Positions 26,361 to 35,165 of a DNA stretch of 64,000 nt are shown piece by piece. The stretch lies in assembly GCA_965230495.1 (NCBI GenBank), contig OZ246004.1, positions 868,001 through 932,000 of the forward strand, given 5' to 3'. The DNA comes from JACJYM01 sp965230495 (GTDB taxonomy: Bacteria; Bacteroidota; Bacteroidia; Chitinophagales; Saprospiraceae). The notes beneath the pieces were generated by a model. That model was not told the DNA's origin. It saw nothing but the letters and a program-made list of their open reading frames with translations, and did no database searches. The translations under genes and the position numbers were made by a program. The stretch's first letter is position 1, and each line of letters begins with the position of its first letter.

Positions 26361-27430
26361 TACTTGGAAATATGGGTTCTTAATATTTCTCTCAGATCAA
26401 TTATTAGTTTCTGACCGTCAGGCGTTAACTCGTCAAATGTATCACTGCCATATACGGTAAATGACATCATGAAATTATCAGCTAGTATCTCATCTGGGTG
26501 AATAATATACTGAGTATTATCCTTTATTTGTTCAAAAAAAGAAGCCATAAAAGAACCGGGAATACTAGTTTTTCCCTGTTCGGTACAAAGAACTTGTCTA
26601 CTATCTCTATCATATTCGAATAGATCAAATTCTAAATAATTGAATAACGAGTTATTACCATTTTGGTAATTCTTTTTTGTAGATGTGATAAGTGGAATAG
26701 CTTCTATTTTATTGCCTGCGTCGTCAACAAGAGTAATAAAATATTTTATTTCAGCTCCGTCTGGATTTGTTAACAATGTTTCTTGTAAGGCTTTTGGTAG
26801 TCCCACTTTATTGCTCAAAGGTTTAAAACCAATTAATGCATAAGTTTTTTCCTTTACTTCTGGATATATTCTACTTAGTATATGAAATATCTCATGGTAC
26901 ATTACATTCTTAAGGTTAGGGAAAGCATTTTTTTCGAGCACATTTTCAGGTATAAATATTATATTATCTCGAGTATAAAAAACGTCAGGGCCATAGTGAT
27001 TGGTCTTTATTTTACCAATCCTGATATTCGGAAGTAATTTTGTGTTTAGAATAGAAACCTCATGTTCTATTTGATCAAATATATTTGATAACTCTGACAT
27101 TTCTTCATTGGTGAAATTGGACACTTCACTTTCCAAAAGAGCTCTATATTCCTTTAGAGATTGGGACCTGTCATTTATAAAGGTATTTGTACGCATTTGA
27201 ATAGCCATGTCGACGGTTGATATATGGGTGAAAAAACCATCATATCTATCTTTGACTATTTCTTTTGAGGCATCAATACTATCCAAAAACGAATAATATG
27301 TCGTAGTCTTTTGATTTTGTACGCTACTTGAATTATTGGATTTACATCCAATAAATACGATTAAGGACATTGATACAAGAAGTGCGAATGTGCTTAATAT
27401 GCGAGGCATTTTTGTTTTATGCGACATCAT
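26360..27430 (-). CDS. Lipoprotein with putative zinc-protease motif
   Basis: The N-terminus has a hydrophobic signal ending IVFIGC (Cys29), so the protein is probably an envelope lipoprotein; a second ATG at MPRILS (residue 8) would give a more usual signal length. The 325-residue mature part contains YHEIFHILSR with HEIFH at 179-183, a zincin signature, and a late acidic segment (HPDEILADNFM) that could provide the third ligand. I do not recognise the family. It heads an operon with the ion channel and RluA gene, and has a promoter box 14 bases upstream. Confidence 0.75.
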   Translation of the reverse strand: MMSHKTKMPRILSTFALLVSMSLIVFIGCKSNNSSSVQNQKTTTYYSFLDSIDASKEIVKDRYDGFFTHISTVDMAIQMRTNTFINDRSQSLKEYRALLESEVSNFTNEEMSELSNIFDQIEHEVSILNTKLLPNIRIGKIKTNHYGPDVFYTRDNIIFIPENVLEKNAFPNLKNVMYHEIFHILSRIYPEVKEKTYALIGFKPLSNKVGLPKALQETLLTNPDGAEIKYFITLVDDAGNKIEAIPLITSTKKNYQNGNNSLFNYLEFDLFEYDRDSRQVLCTEQGKTSIPGSFMASFFEQIKDNTQYIIHPDEILADNFMMSFTVYGSDTFDELTPDGQKLIIDLREILRTHISK

Positions 27431-27444
27431 TCAAATAATTTAGT

Positions 27445-27452
27445 CAAAGATA
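27445..27452 (-). promoter_or_regulatory. Promoter -7 element (TATCTTTG) of the zincin lipoprotein-channel-RluA operon
   Basis: On the minus strand TATCTTTG, exact to TAnnTTTG, 14 bases before the ATG at 27,430. Confidence 0.6.
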
Positions 27453-27490
27453 TCAATTAAAAATAAGAGTAGTTGAAATTGGAATAAACT

Positions 27491-27526
27491 AAAAAAGGCC
27501 AGCTCCTATAAAGAAGCTAGCCTTTT
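27491..27526 (-). terminator. Intrinsic terminator after rplT
   Basis: An inverted repeat pairs GGCCAGCT (27,497-27,504) with AGCTAGCC (27,515-27,522), with one mismatch and a 10-base loop. A six-T run follows on the minus strand (27,491-27,496), 22 bases past the rplT stop. The plus-strand side also ends in TTTT, so it may work in both directions. Confidence 0.8.
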
Positions 27527-27548
27527 ATTTTAATACAATAGTGTTTTT

Positions 27549-27893
27549 TTATTTCACCTTATCAACAATGGCTTTAAAAGTATCAGGATGGTTCATGGCC
27601 AAATCTGCCAATACTTTTCTGTTTAAATCAATGTTATTAGTGGAAAGGGCGTGCATAAACTTAGAATATGACATTCCGTGTAATCTACTAGCCGCATTGA
27701 TTCTAACAATCCATAATCGTCTAAAGGCTCTTTTTTTGTTTCTTCTGTCTCGGTATGCATAAGAAAGGGCTTTTTCAACAGCGTTTTTTGCTACTGTCCA
27801 GACATTTTTTCTAGCACCAAAATAACCTTTGGCCATTTTTAATATCTTCTTTCTTCTTTTTCGAGATGCTACCGAATTAACTGATCTAGGCAT
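27549..27893 (-). CDS. rplT: 50S ribosomal protein L20
   Basis: 114 residues with the L20 signature: MPRSVNSVASRKRRKKILK, KGYFGARKNVWTVAK, YAYRDRRNKKRAFRRLWI and RINAASRLHGMSYSKFM. L20 binds 23S rRNA early in assembly and in many bacteria also represses the rpmI-rplT mRNA. Here it lies 73 bases downstream of rpmI, last in the infC-rpmI-rplT cluster, and is followed by a strong terminator. Confidence 0.98.
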   Translation of the reverse strand: MPRSVNSVASRKRRKKILKMAKGYFGARKNVWTVAKNAVEKALSYAYRDRRNKKRAFRRLWIVRINAASRLHGMSYSKFMHALSTNNIDLNRKVLADLAMNHPDTFKAIVDKVK

Positions 27894-27966
27894 AATATTA
27901 AAATTTTAGTCCAATACAGGGATCGTATGATTCTTGGTCCTGTATTCTCGTTAAAAAATAAATCAT

Positions 27967-28161
27967 TTACACATTTAACAAATTCTTGATTCTTGGAGTA
28001 TCAGCTGGTGATACTAAAGTAGAACCCGCTAAACGAGTTTTTGCTTTTTTTGATAATTTTCTTCGTAAGTGCGAAGTATTGGCTTGGAACCTTTTTACTT
28101 TTCCAGAGCCTGTAAGTTTAAATCTTTTTTTCGCACTTGAATGCGTTTTCATTTTAGGCAT
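27967..28161 (-). CDS. rpmI: 50S ribosomal protein L35
   Basis: 64 residues, MPKMKTHSSAKKRFKLTGSG onwards, the standard L35 sequence with strongly basic composition. It lies 68 bases after infC and before rplT, the conserved order. A promoter box of its own in the infC-rpmI gap suggests that L35/L20 can be made without IF-3. Confidence 0.97.
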   Translation of the reverse strand: MPKMKTHSSAKKRFKLTGSGKVKRFQANTSHLRRKLSKKAKTRLAGSTLVSPADTPRIKNLLNV

Positions 28162-28187
28162 AATATACTCTTTTTATTACCGACCCG

Positions 28188-28195
28188 CAAAGGTA
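28188..28195 (-). promoter_or_regulatory. Internal promoter -7 element (TACCTTTG) before rpmI
   Basis: On the minus strand TACCTTTGC, exact to TAnnTTTG, 26 bases upstream of the rpmI ATG and inside the infC-rpmI gap. Confidence 0.6.
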
Positions 28196-28229
28196 GCCTT
28201 TTATAAAAGATTAACAAATTAAGGATAAA

Positions 28230-28817
28230 CTATTTTTTCTTTTTTGGAGAAACGATAACAATCATTCTTTTACCTTCCAATTTGGGTAAACCTTCTGCAG
28301 CTCCATATTCGTCCAGTTCCTTAAGAAAGTTAAGTAATAATAATTCACCACGATCTTTGAAGACTATCGCCCGACCACGAAAGTGAACATATGCTTTTAC
28401 CTTGGCACCATCTTCCAAAAACTTCTTGGCATGCCTTAACTTAAAGTTAAAATCATGCTCATCGGTATTAGGGCCAAATCGAATTTCTTTAATAACTGTT
28501 TTTTGAGCTTTGGATTTGATCTCTTTTTCTCTCTTCTTTTTGTCGTAAATGAACTTTTTAAAATCCATTATTTTACAAACAGGAGGACTGGCGTTGGGGC
28601 TTATTTCCACAAGGTCTAACTCTAACGCTTCAGCCCATTTTTGAGCTTTATATGTATCAAAGATTCCAACCTCAATTGTTTTGCCAGCTACCTCGCTGAT
28701 GGCTTCGAAATCATCCCCCACTAATCTTATCTTAGGGACTCTTATGTATTGGTTTGTTCTAAAGGAGTATCTAGGATCTGGTTTTCTAGGTACAATTTTT
28801 TTTCTCCGTTTTGCCAA
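28230..28817 (-). CDS. infC: Translation initiation factor IF-3
   Basis: 195 residues with the IF-3 N domain (NQYIRVPKIRLVGDDFE, DTYKAQKWAEALELDLVEIS, PPVCKIMDFKKF) and C domain (KEIRFGPNTDEHDFNFKLR, HFRGRA). It prevents subunit joining and checks start-codon pairing. The start is TTG at 28,815-28,817: reading upstream in frame gives CAT, AAA, TAT, TAA, so there is no ATG or GTG, and the next ATG is deep in the domain. A non-AUG start is the classical basis of IF-3 self-control in E. coli (AUU). It has its own promoter box and lies 46 bases downstream of clpC. Confidence 0.97.
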   Translation of the reverse strand: MAKRRKKIVPRKPDPRYSFRTNQYIRVPKIRLVGDDFEAISEVAGKTIEVGIFDTYKAQKWAEALELDLVEISPNASPPVCKIMDFKKFIYDKKKREKEIKSKAQKTVIKEIRFGPNTDEHDFNFKLRHAKKFLEDGAKVKAYVHFRGRAIVFKDRGELLLLNFLKELDEYGAAEGLPKLEGKRMIVIVSPKKKK

Positions 28818-28851
28818 ATGTTTATATTATTAAGTTAAGTATTAAAGTTAA

Positions 28852-28859
28852 CAAAAATA
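28852..28859 (-). promoter_or_regulatory. Promoter -7 element (TATTTTTG) of infC
   Basis: On the minus strand TATTTTTG, 34 bases before the TTG start of infC and 4 bases after the clpC stop codon. Confidence 0.5.
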
Positions 28860-28863
28860 GTTA

Positions 28864-31407
28864 TTAATTATTTACATCTTCTTCTTTTATAATCTCTTTT
28901 TTGAAATTGATTACTAGAGCTGTTTTCTCATCATTTAGCTCCGCAATTAATTCGCTTCCTGTGCCAGGATTATGAGATAATATAAATTCCGCCACAGGAT
29001 CTTCTATATACTTTTGTATAGCTCTATTTAAAGGTCTAGCACCAAACTGGACATCATATCCTTTTTCTGCCACAAATTTTTTAGCCTCTGTGTTCAGTTC
29101 AAGTTTAAGATCCAATTCTTCAATTCTTGAATACAGTTTTTTCAAGCTGATATCTATAATTTTGAAAATATCCTCTTGACTCAAACTGTTAAATATAATA
29201 ACGTCATCAATACGATTTAAAAATTCAGGGGAGAATGTTTTTTTAAGAGCATTTTGGATGATTCCTTTTGAAGTGTCATCCTGAGCATCTTTTCTTGCTT
29301 TTGTAGCAAAACCAACTCCTTGTCCAAAATCTTTAAGTTGTCTTACACCTATATTTGATGTCATTATAATTAAGGTGTTTTTAAAATCAATTTTTCTGCC
29401 TAGACCATCTGTCAACTGCCCGTCATCTAATACTTGCAACAAAATATTATATACATCGGGGTGTGCTTTTTCTATTTCATCAAGAAGTATCACAGAATAA
29501 GGTTTACGCCTTACTTTTTCTGTTAGCTGACCACCTTCTTCATAACCTACATATCCGGGAGGAGCTCCAATCAATCTGCTGATGCTGAACTTCTCCATAT
29601 ATTCGCTCATATCTATTCTAATAAGTGCATCCTCTGAGTCAAATATATATTTTGCCAATGCTTTTCCTAACTCCGTTTTTCCAACACCTGTAGGCCCTAA
29701 AAAGATAAATGTTCCAATCGGTTTGTTAGGATCCTTTAATCCCACTCTATTCCTCTGGATAGATTTGGTGACTTTTACAAGAGCTTCATCTTGTCCAATA
29801 ATCATGCCTTTCAAGTCTTCAGCCATGGCTACTAGCTTTGAACTTTCACTCGCGGCAACACGTTTTACTGGAATTCCAGTCATCATAGCTACTACTTCTG
29901 CAATATCTTCCTCATTTACAGGATACTTTTTTGATTTACTCTCTTCCTCCCATTCAGCTTTAGCCTGATTTAAGCTTTTAATTAACTTAGATTCATTATC
30001 CCTTAAATCAGCCGCTTTTTCATATTGTTGATTTTTAACGGCAAGGTTCTTTTGCTCTTTTACTTCTTCAATCTGCTTTTCAAAATCTTCAATGTATTTA
30101 GGAACATATATGTTTTTAAGATGTGTTCTGGCACCTACCTCATCTAAAATATCAATAGCTTTATCTGGAAGGAACCTGTCAGATATATACCTGTCACTTA
30201 GTTTTACACAAGCTTCAATAGCATCATCGCTATATTCTACATTATGAAAATCTTCATATTTCACCTTAATATTATTAAGGATATTTATAGTGTCCTCAAC
30301 TGAAGGTGGTTCAACGATAACTTTTTGAAACCTTCTGTCAAGGGCCCCATCTTTTTCGATATATTGCCTGTACTCATCTAATGTACTAGCACCAATACAT
30401 TGCAATTCTCCTCTTGCAAGAGCGGGTTTAAAGATATTTGAAGCATCCAGTGACCCTGTAGCTCCTCCTGCTCCAACGATTGTATGAATTTCGTCAATAA
30501 ATAGGATTACTTCTTTAGCCTTTTCCAACTCAGTCATAATGGCTTTCATCCTTTCTTCGAATTGTCCTCTGTACTTAGTACCTGCTACCAAAGCAGCTAA
30601 ATCCAACATAACTATTCGTTTGTCAAAAAGAGTTCTGCTCACCTTTTTTTGCAATATTCTTAAAGCCAGTCCTTCTACAATAGCGGTTTTACCTACACCT
30701 GGCTCTCCAATAAGAATAGGATTATTTTTCTTTCTTCTACTTAGAATTTGAGAGACTCTTTCGATTTCCGTTTCACGGCCTATTATAGGATCCAATTTTC
30801 CCTCTTCTGCCAATTTACTAATGTCTCGGCCGAAATTATCCAATACCGGTGTTCTGGACTTTGAGCTTGATCTTCTAGAAGAGCCAAATTCAGATCCCTC
30901 CTCTTCCATCGGTACATCACTATCAGAAGATGCTTGACCGAATAAATCAAAATTACTATTCATTTCTTGTTTTACGTATTCAAGTTCTAGACGATAAGCA
31001 TCGTAGTCCACATCAAAATCATTTAGAACTGAAGACCCAACGTTTTCGCCATGTTTAAGGATCGAGAGCATTAGATGCTCAGGTTTTATTTCTTCATTTT
31101 TAAATACTTTGGCTTCCAAGAAAGTTACCTTAAGGACTTTTTCCGCATGCTTATTAAGAGGTATGCTCCCCATGTTATAACCGGTATTTTCGTCTCTTTT
31201 GGATGGAGAAACTTCCTCAATCTTGTGTTTAACTTCATTTAAATCTAGATCTAGTGAGTCTAACACCTTGACTGCCAAACTTTCCGGATCATCTATAATT
31301 CCCAATAATAGATGCTCGGTGCCTATATATTCGTGTCCCAATCTAACCGCTTCTTCGCGACTTTTCTGGATTATTTTTTTTACTTTCGGAGAGAATTTTC
31401 TGTTCAT
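28864..31407 (-). CDS. clpC: ClpC-type ATP-dependent protease ATPase subunit
   Basis: An 847-residue Hsp100 unfoldase that feeds substrates to ClpP. Order of domains: two Clp-N repeats (1-145: HEYIGTEHLLLGI, IKPEHLMLSILKHG), AAA-1 with GEPGVGKTAIVEG, a UVR-type coiled motif (YEKAADLRDNESKLIK) typical of ClpC, AAA-2 with GPTGVGKTELGKAL, and the D2 small domain ending GARPLNRAIQKYIEDP. Both Walker A and sensor motifs are intact. It ends 46 bases before the infC start. Confidence 0.95.
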   Translation of the reverse strand: MNRKFSPKVKKIIQKSREEAVRLGHEYIGTEHLLLGIIDDPESLAVKVLDSLDLDLNEVKHKIEEVSPSKRDENTGYNMGSIPLNKHAEKVLKVTFLEAKVFKNEEIKPEHLMLSILKHGENVGSSVLNDFDVDYDAYRLELEYVKQEMNSNFDLFGQASSDSDVPMEEEGSEFGSSRRSSSKSRTPVLDNFGRDISKLAEEGKLDPIIGRETEIERVSQILSRRKKNNPILIGEPGVGKTAIVEGLALRILQKKVSRTLFDKRIVMLDLAALVAGTKYRGQFEERMKAIMTELEKAKEVILFIDEIHTIVGAGGATGSLDASNIFKPALARGELQCIGASTLDEYRQYIEKDGALDRRFQKVIVEPPSVEDTINILNNIKVKYEDFHNVEYSDDAIEACVKLSDRYISDRFLPDKAIDILDEVGARTHLKNIYVPKYIEDFEKQIEEVKEQKNLAVKNQQYEKAADLRDNESKLIKSLNQAKAEWEEESKSKKYPVNEEDIAEVVAMMTGIPVKRVAASESSKLVAMAEDLKGMIIGQDEALVKVTKSIQRNRVGLKDPNKPIGTFIFLGPTGVGKTELGKALAKYIFDSEDALIRIDMSEYMEKFSISRLIGAPPGYVGYEEGGQLTEKVRRKPYSVILLDEIEKAHPDVYNILLQVLDDGQLTDGLGRKIDFKNTLIIMTSNIGVRQLKDFGQGVGFATKARKDAQDDTSKGIIQNALKKTFSPEFLNRIDDVIIFNSLSQEDIFKIIDISLKKLYSRIEELDLKLELNTEAKKFVAEKGYDVQFGARPLNRAIQKYIEDPVAEFILSHNPGTGSELIAELNDEKTALVINFKKEIIKEEDVNN

Positions 31408-31602
31408 TCCAATTATATTATATTAAAACAAATATGAATATTTAATTTCAATTAAATAAATACATTTCAATTTTTTATACCTGAAAAACCGTACCATTCT
31501 TTGTTTTTATGACTAAATGTCATGTTTAAACCAAATATATTATTTAGAACGGCCTTCATATTAATAACGTAACTAATAGTAAAAAAGGGTATTTTGTTCA
31601 AA

Positions 31603-31633
31603 TAAAAAAGGGATGCATATTCAAATGCATCCC
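31603..31633 (-). terminator. Intrinsic terminator after the beta-barrel protein gene
   Basis: A perfect 9-bp stem GGGATGCAT (31,610-31,618) / ATGCATCCC (31,625-31,633) with a 6-base loop, followed on the minus strand by six T. It lies 35 bases past the stop of the 31,668 gene. Confidence 0.88.
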
Positions 31634-31667
31634 GAACTTATTATCTATATCTATACTAAATTACATT

Positions 31668-32309
31668 CTAAAAAGCGTATCCAACTAATAATGATAATTG
31701 ATCAGGCGTTTCCAAAAAATTTGCATTACTACTCTTATAGTAAATATGATCGCCGATAGATCTAAACGTTTTCTCATATTTTACTTCAATTACATATCTT
31801 TCATATTCATACATCAGCAAACCTACAAATCCATAACTATTTGTTCTCACTTTATCAGAATAAGAAGGAATAAAATCCAGAGCTGCCGTATGGCCGATAT
31901 TTCTGTGCCACGTAGGACCAACTCCTATACTAAAACCATTTGCAGTTAAACCAGCTCTGATGCCAAAATCAATGTAATGAAAATGTTCAGTTATATTACC
32001 AGAAGGGATGTCAGTAGCTGATGGCGAACTAACCTCATAATTCATACTATACTTAGTATATAGTAAATCAGATTGAAAGAAAAGAACTCCAAATTTTTTA
32101 TTAAAGAATGCACCACCCTGCAAGATGGCAGAACCACTCGTGAATTTAACTTCATGTGTAAAATAACCTTCTTCATCTCCAACCTCAGTAATTTCTACAC
32201 CAGCTAGAATTGTCCCTATTCCTAATTTTACTCCATAGCTTGGAGCCTGTGTAAAACCAAAGTTTATAATTCCAATAGCAAGGGAACAAACGATTAATAC
32301 TTTTTTCAT
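31668..32309 (-). CDS. Outer-membrane beta-barrel protein (213 aa)
   Basis: The protein begins with a signal peptide (MKKVLIVCSLAIGIINFGFTQ, cleavage near Thr20-Gln21 or Ala22). Alternating hydrophobic strands then end in aromatic residues (YGVKLGIGTILAGVEI, FGVLFFQSDLLYTKYSM, FVGLLMYEYERYVIEVKYEKTF in shorter pieces), and the C-terminus is LSLLVGYAF with terminal Phe. This is a small 8-10 strand barrel of the generic Bacteroidota outer-membrane type (PorT-like fold). Ligand or role is unknown. It is monocistronic with its own promoter and terminator. Confidence 0.75.
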   Translation of the reverse strand: MKKVLIVCSLAIGIINFGFTQAPSYGVKLGIGTILAGVEITEVGDEEGYFTHEVKFTSGSAILQGGAFFNKKFGVLFFQSDLLYTKYSMNYEVSSPSATDIPSGNITEHFHYIDFGIRAGLTANGFSIGVGPTWHRNIGHTAALDFIPSYSDKVRTNSYGFVGLLMYEYERYVIEVKYEKTFRSIGDHIYYKSSNANFLETPDQLSLLVGYAF

Positions 32310-32386
32310 AGTTGTTTTTCTATTTGTTAGACTCTTTTTAATTTACAAACGCTGCAAAAGAATACGTATGTCAATATTTTATAATA

Positions 32387-32394
32387 CAAAGATA
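32387..32394 (-). promoter_or_regulatory. Promoter -7 element (TATCTTTG) of the beta-barrel protein gene
   Basis: On the minus strand TATCTTTG, 77 bases before the ATG at 32,309, leaving a leader of about 70 bases with no obvious structure. Confidence 0.5.
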
Positions 32395-32500
32395 CTCTTT
32401 ATAATGATGAAATAACGCATTACTCCGAATATTATTTTGTTATCAATATGTTAACTGATAGTGCGACAAATATTATTGGGGAATGTATTTGTCGAGACAA

Positions 32501-33364
32501 TTAAAAATATCTTAATAAGTAATAAAAAACAAAGGGAAGGATCATTGTTCCATCAATCCAGCCAATGAAATATTCGTTTGATTTAGATTTTGAACTATGG
32601 GCAATAAGAAGGACTGTACATATATAACTTAATATTATACTAATAAATATGTCCATTGGATAATAATTAGAATAATAAAAATATAGATTAATTAATGTTG
32701 CCATTAATAATGTAGTTATTGAAAGAATTTTGCTCCATTGGATTCCAATAACAAGGGGTATGGTTTTTAAGTGATTGCTTTTTTCCAGTTCGTAATCTCG
32801 TATGTCAAAAGGAATAGTAATTGAGAAAATAAAAAGAAACCGTTCGATGCAGAATAACGATAAAATAACTAAGTCATACTTTGTTCCTAAAATACCAGGA
32901 ATCAAACACGTAAGTAGAGACCAGACGAGTGAAACAATGAATATCTTAACTAAAGAAAAGTCCCGTATTCTAAGATTATTCGGAAGAATGGGGATGACAT
33001 AAAGAATTGATAATGCACCTGATATCAATAGAACGGGTAATAATAGTCTATTGAATTCGCAAAATATGAAGTAACTAAAGTATAGAGAACATATACCAGA
33101 CATTAAAGTTGTCCAACGAATGATGGGAAGCAGTTGAACTATTTTTTGATATCTAACTATAGAGTTAGTCCTATGTCTTCTTACTGTAATAATTTTATGG
33201 AGATTATAAAGTGTAATCGTACCAAAAAGCAGAAATGCAATATAAGCTTCATAAACAGGGGTAGAAAACACTTCAAACGAAAAAGCAGTAATAGCAATAG
33301 TACAAATGCCAATGTGAATACTGGTATTTAAGTAAAGACTTAATATACTTCGCCAATTTGGCAT
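32501..33364 (-). CDS. UbiA-like prenyltransferase family membrane protein
   Basis: A 287-residue protein with about eight membrane helices. IPFDIRDYELEKSNHLKTIP near residue 195 resembles the second Asp-rich motif (DxxD) of UbiA-type aromatic prenyltransferases. The first, usually NDxxD, is not recognisable: the corresponding region has LFGTITLYNLHKI. It may therefore be a diverged or inactive member; I call the family with caution. It follows the M42 peptidase gene by 10 bases, in the pyrE operon. Confidence 0.65.
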   Translation of the reverse strand: MPNWRSILSLYLNTSIHIGICTIAITAFSFEVFSTPVYEAYIAFLLFGTITLYNLHKIITVRRHRTNSIVRYQKIVQLLPIIRWTTLMSGICSLYFSYFIFCEFNRLLLPVLLISGALSILYVIPILPNNLRIRDFSLVKIFIVSLVWSLLTCLIPGILGTKYDLVILSLFCIERFLFIFSITIPFDIRDYELEKSNHLKTIPLVIGIQWSKILSITTLLMATLINLYFYYSNYYPMDIFISIILSYICTVLLIAHSSKSKSNEYFIGWIDGTMILPFVFYYLLRYF

Positions 33365-33374
33365 GATATTACTA

Positions 33375-34445
33375 CTAGAAATACTTAAAACTCTGTCCTT
33401 TTTCTATTTTTTTAAGTGTTTCCAATATCAATTGAGTGACGTTATTGATATCTTCTTTGTGTGCCATTTCAACCGTGGTGTGCATGTATCTCAGCGGCAG
33501 ACTTATAAGGGCAGAAGGAACACCACCATTGCTATATGCAAAAGCATCGGTATCAGTGCCAGTACTCCTGGAAGAGGCAGACATTTGATACGGAATTTTT
33601 TGTTCTTTAGCAACGCCCTTGATAAAATGCAAAAGTTTATTATGGACAGCGGGAGCAACAGTTAGACTAGGCCCTAATCCACAATGAATTTCTCCTTGAA
33701 CTGTTTTTTTAATCATTGGGGTTGTGGTATCATGACAAACATCTGTGATAATAGCTACATCAGGTTTGATAGTATTACTAATCATTTCAGCTCCTCTAAG
33801 TCCAATTTCCTCTTGAACTGCATTAACTATGTATAGAGAATAGGGAAGTTGTATATTGTTTTCTTTTAATTGTCTTGCAACTTCAGCTATACAAAATCCA
33901 CCCATTCTATTGTCCAAAGCTCTTCCTGCATAAAAATTATCGTTGATTTCAGTAAGTTCATCTTCAAAGGTAATTACATCGCCAATTTCAATTCCTTTGG
34001 CCAAAACTTCATCCTTGTCCTTGGCACCGACATCAACGAAGATATTTTCCATAGAAGGTGTCAAATTAGCACTTTTACCTTTTCTTACATGAATTGCAGG
34101 CCAACCGAAGACTCCCTTTACAATCCCCGAAGAAGTATGAATTTTAACTCTTTTTGATGGAGCGATGATGTGGTCCGAACCACCATTTCTGACTACATAT
34201 ATAAAACCATTTTCATTAATATAATTAACGTACCAAGCGATCTCGTCAGCATGAGCTTCTATTACTACTTTATAATCTTGACCAGGGTTGATAACTCCAT
34301 ATGCAGTACCATAATTATCTAAATGCCATTCGTCGATATAAGGCTTTAAGTATTCAAGCCATATTTTTTGACCTGGAGATTCGAAACCTGTTGGAGAATT
34401 ATTATTTAAATATTTGTATAAGAAATCTTTAGCTTCTTTTTTCAT
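33375..34445 (-). CDS. M42 family metallo-aminopeptidase
   Basis: A 356-residue cytoplasmic peptidase of the M42 (glutamyl/deblocking aminopeptidase, TET-like) family. Metal ligands are visible in EAHADEIAW (His65, Asp67), GRALDNRMGG, VQEEIGLRGAE and ITDVCHDTTTP, with a late His in RYMHTTVEMAH. It removes N-terminal residues from peptides, probably as a dodecamer. It lies 35 bases downstream of pyrE and 10 bases upstream of the UbiA-like gene on the same strand. Confidence 0.93.
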   Translation of the reverse strand: MKKEAKDFLYKYLNNNSPTGFESPGQKIWLEYLKPYIDEWHLDNYGTAYGVINPGQDYKVVIEAHADEIAWYVNYINENGFIYVVRNGGSDHIIAPSKRVKIHTSSGIVKGVFGWPAIHVRKGKSANLTPSMENIFVDVGAKDKDEVLAKGIEIGDVITFEDELTEINDNFYAGRALDNRMGGFCIAEVARQLKENNIQLPYSLYIVNAVQEEIGLRGAEMISNTIKPDVAIITDVCHDTTTPMIKKTVQGEIHCGLGPSLTVAPAVHNKLLHFIKGVAKEQKIPYQMSASSRSTGTDTDAFAYSNGGVPSALISLPLRYMHTTVEMAHKEDINNVTQLILETLKKIEKGQSFKYF

Positions 34446-34480
34446 TTCGTTTCTTTTACGGTTAAGGGAAGTAATATTGG

Positions 34481-35131
34481 TTAAGGTAATAAGTTTACTC
34501 TAAATTCTTTGTCCCATTTATTTGGATCTTTTTTCCAAGTACTCAACATTTCATAACTTTGATCATCCATCGAAAAAAGTTCTTTATAAGTTTCTACCAA
34601 ACAATCAAAGTTAGACAAAGAATAATAATTACAATTAGCAACCTTAAAATTTTCTTCAGCGATAGACAAGCCATAACTAAAAATAGCAGCCACAGATAAG
34701 ACATTGTGTCCATTTTCTTTTAGACAATCAACGGCTTCCAAGCTACTTTTTCCTGTACTTATCAAGTCCTCAATAACTATCAAATTACTATTAGGTTTTA
34801 TATAGCCTTCTATTTGGTTTTGCTTACCATGGGATTTTGGTTTTGAACGGACATAACTAAAAGGTAAGTCCAAGAAATCAGCAAGCAAGGCACCATGAGC
34901 TATGCCAGCGGTTGCGACTGCTGAAATACCGTCAACTTTATCAAAAGTTTTAACGTATTCAGCAAATCCTTCTTTTATGAGACTTCTAACTTCAGGATAG
35001 GAAAGAGTGATCCTGTTATCACAATAGATAGGTGATAATAGACCCGATGCCCAAGTAAACGGATTTTTAGGTTCCAGTTTTAAAGCATTAATTTTTAGTA
35101 ATGATTTTGCTATTACTTTTTCTAAATTCAT
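34481..35131 (-). CDS. pyrE: Orotate phosphoribosyltransferase
   Basis: A 216-residue phosphoribosyltransferase that makes orotidine monophosphate from orotate and PRPP. The PRPP loop is LIVIEDLISTGKSSLEA; FTWASGLLSPIYCDNR and GIAHGALLADFL are family-specific. Length is normal. It heads a minus-strand operon with the M42 peptidase and UbiA-like genes. Its promoter box (TACATTTG) lies 26 bases upstream and covers the start codon of the divergent NUDIX gene. Confidence 0.95.
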   Translation of the reverse strand: MNLEKVIAKSLLKINALKLEPKNPFTWASGLLSPIYCDNRITLSYPEVRSLIKEGFAEYVKTFDKVDGISAVATAGIAHGALLADFLDLPFSYVRSKPKSHGKQNQIEGYIKPNSNLIVIEDLISTGKSSLEAVDCLKENGHNVLSVAAIFSYGLSIAEENFKVANCNYYSLSNFDCLVETYKELFSMDDQSYEMLSTWKKDPNKWDKEFRVNLLP

Positions 35132-35157
35132 TTAAATTGTGGCTTCTCAATGGAAAG

Positions 35158-35165
35158 CAAATGTA
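35158..35165 (-). promoter_or_regulatory. Promoter -7 element (TACATTTG) of pyrE, overlapping the NUDIX start codon
   Basis: On the minus strand TACATTTGC, exact to TAnnTTTG, 26 bases before the pyrE ATG. The plus-strand ATG at 35,161-35,163 of the divergent gene is inside it. Confidence 0.6.

Noticed and set aside
29582..29968. A 128-codon frame on the plus strand
   Set aside because: Antisense to the second ATPase domain of clpC; a shadow of that gene.
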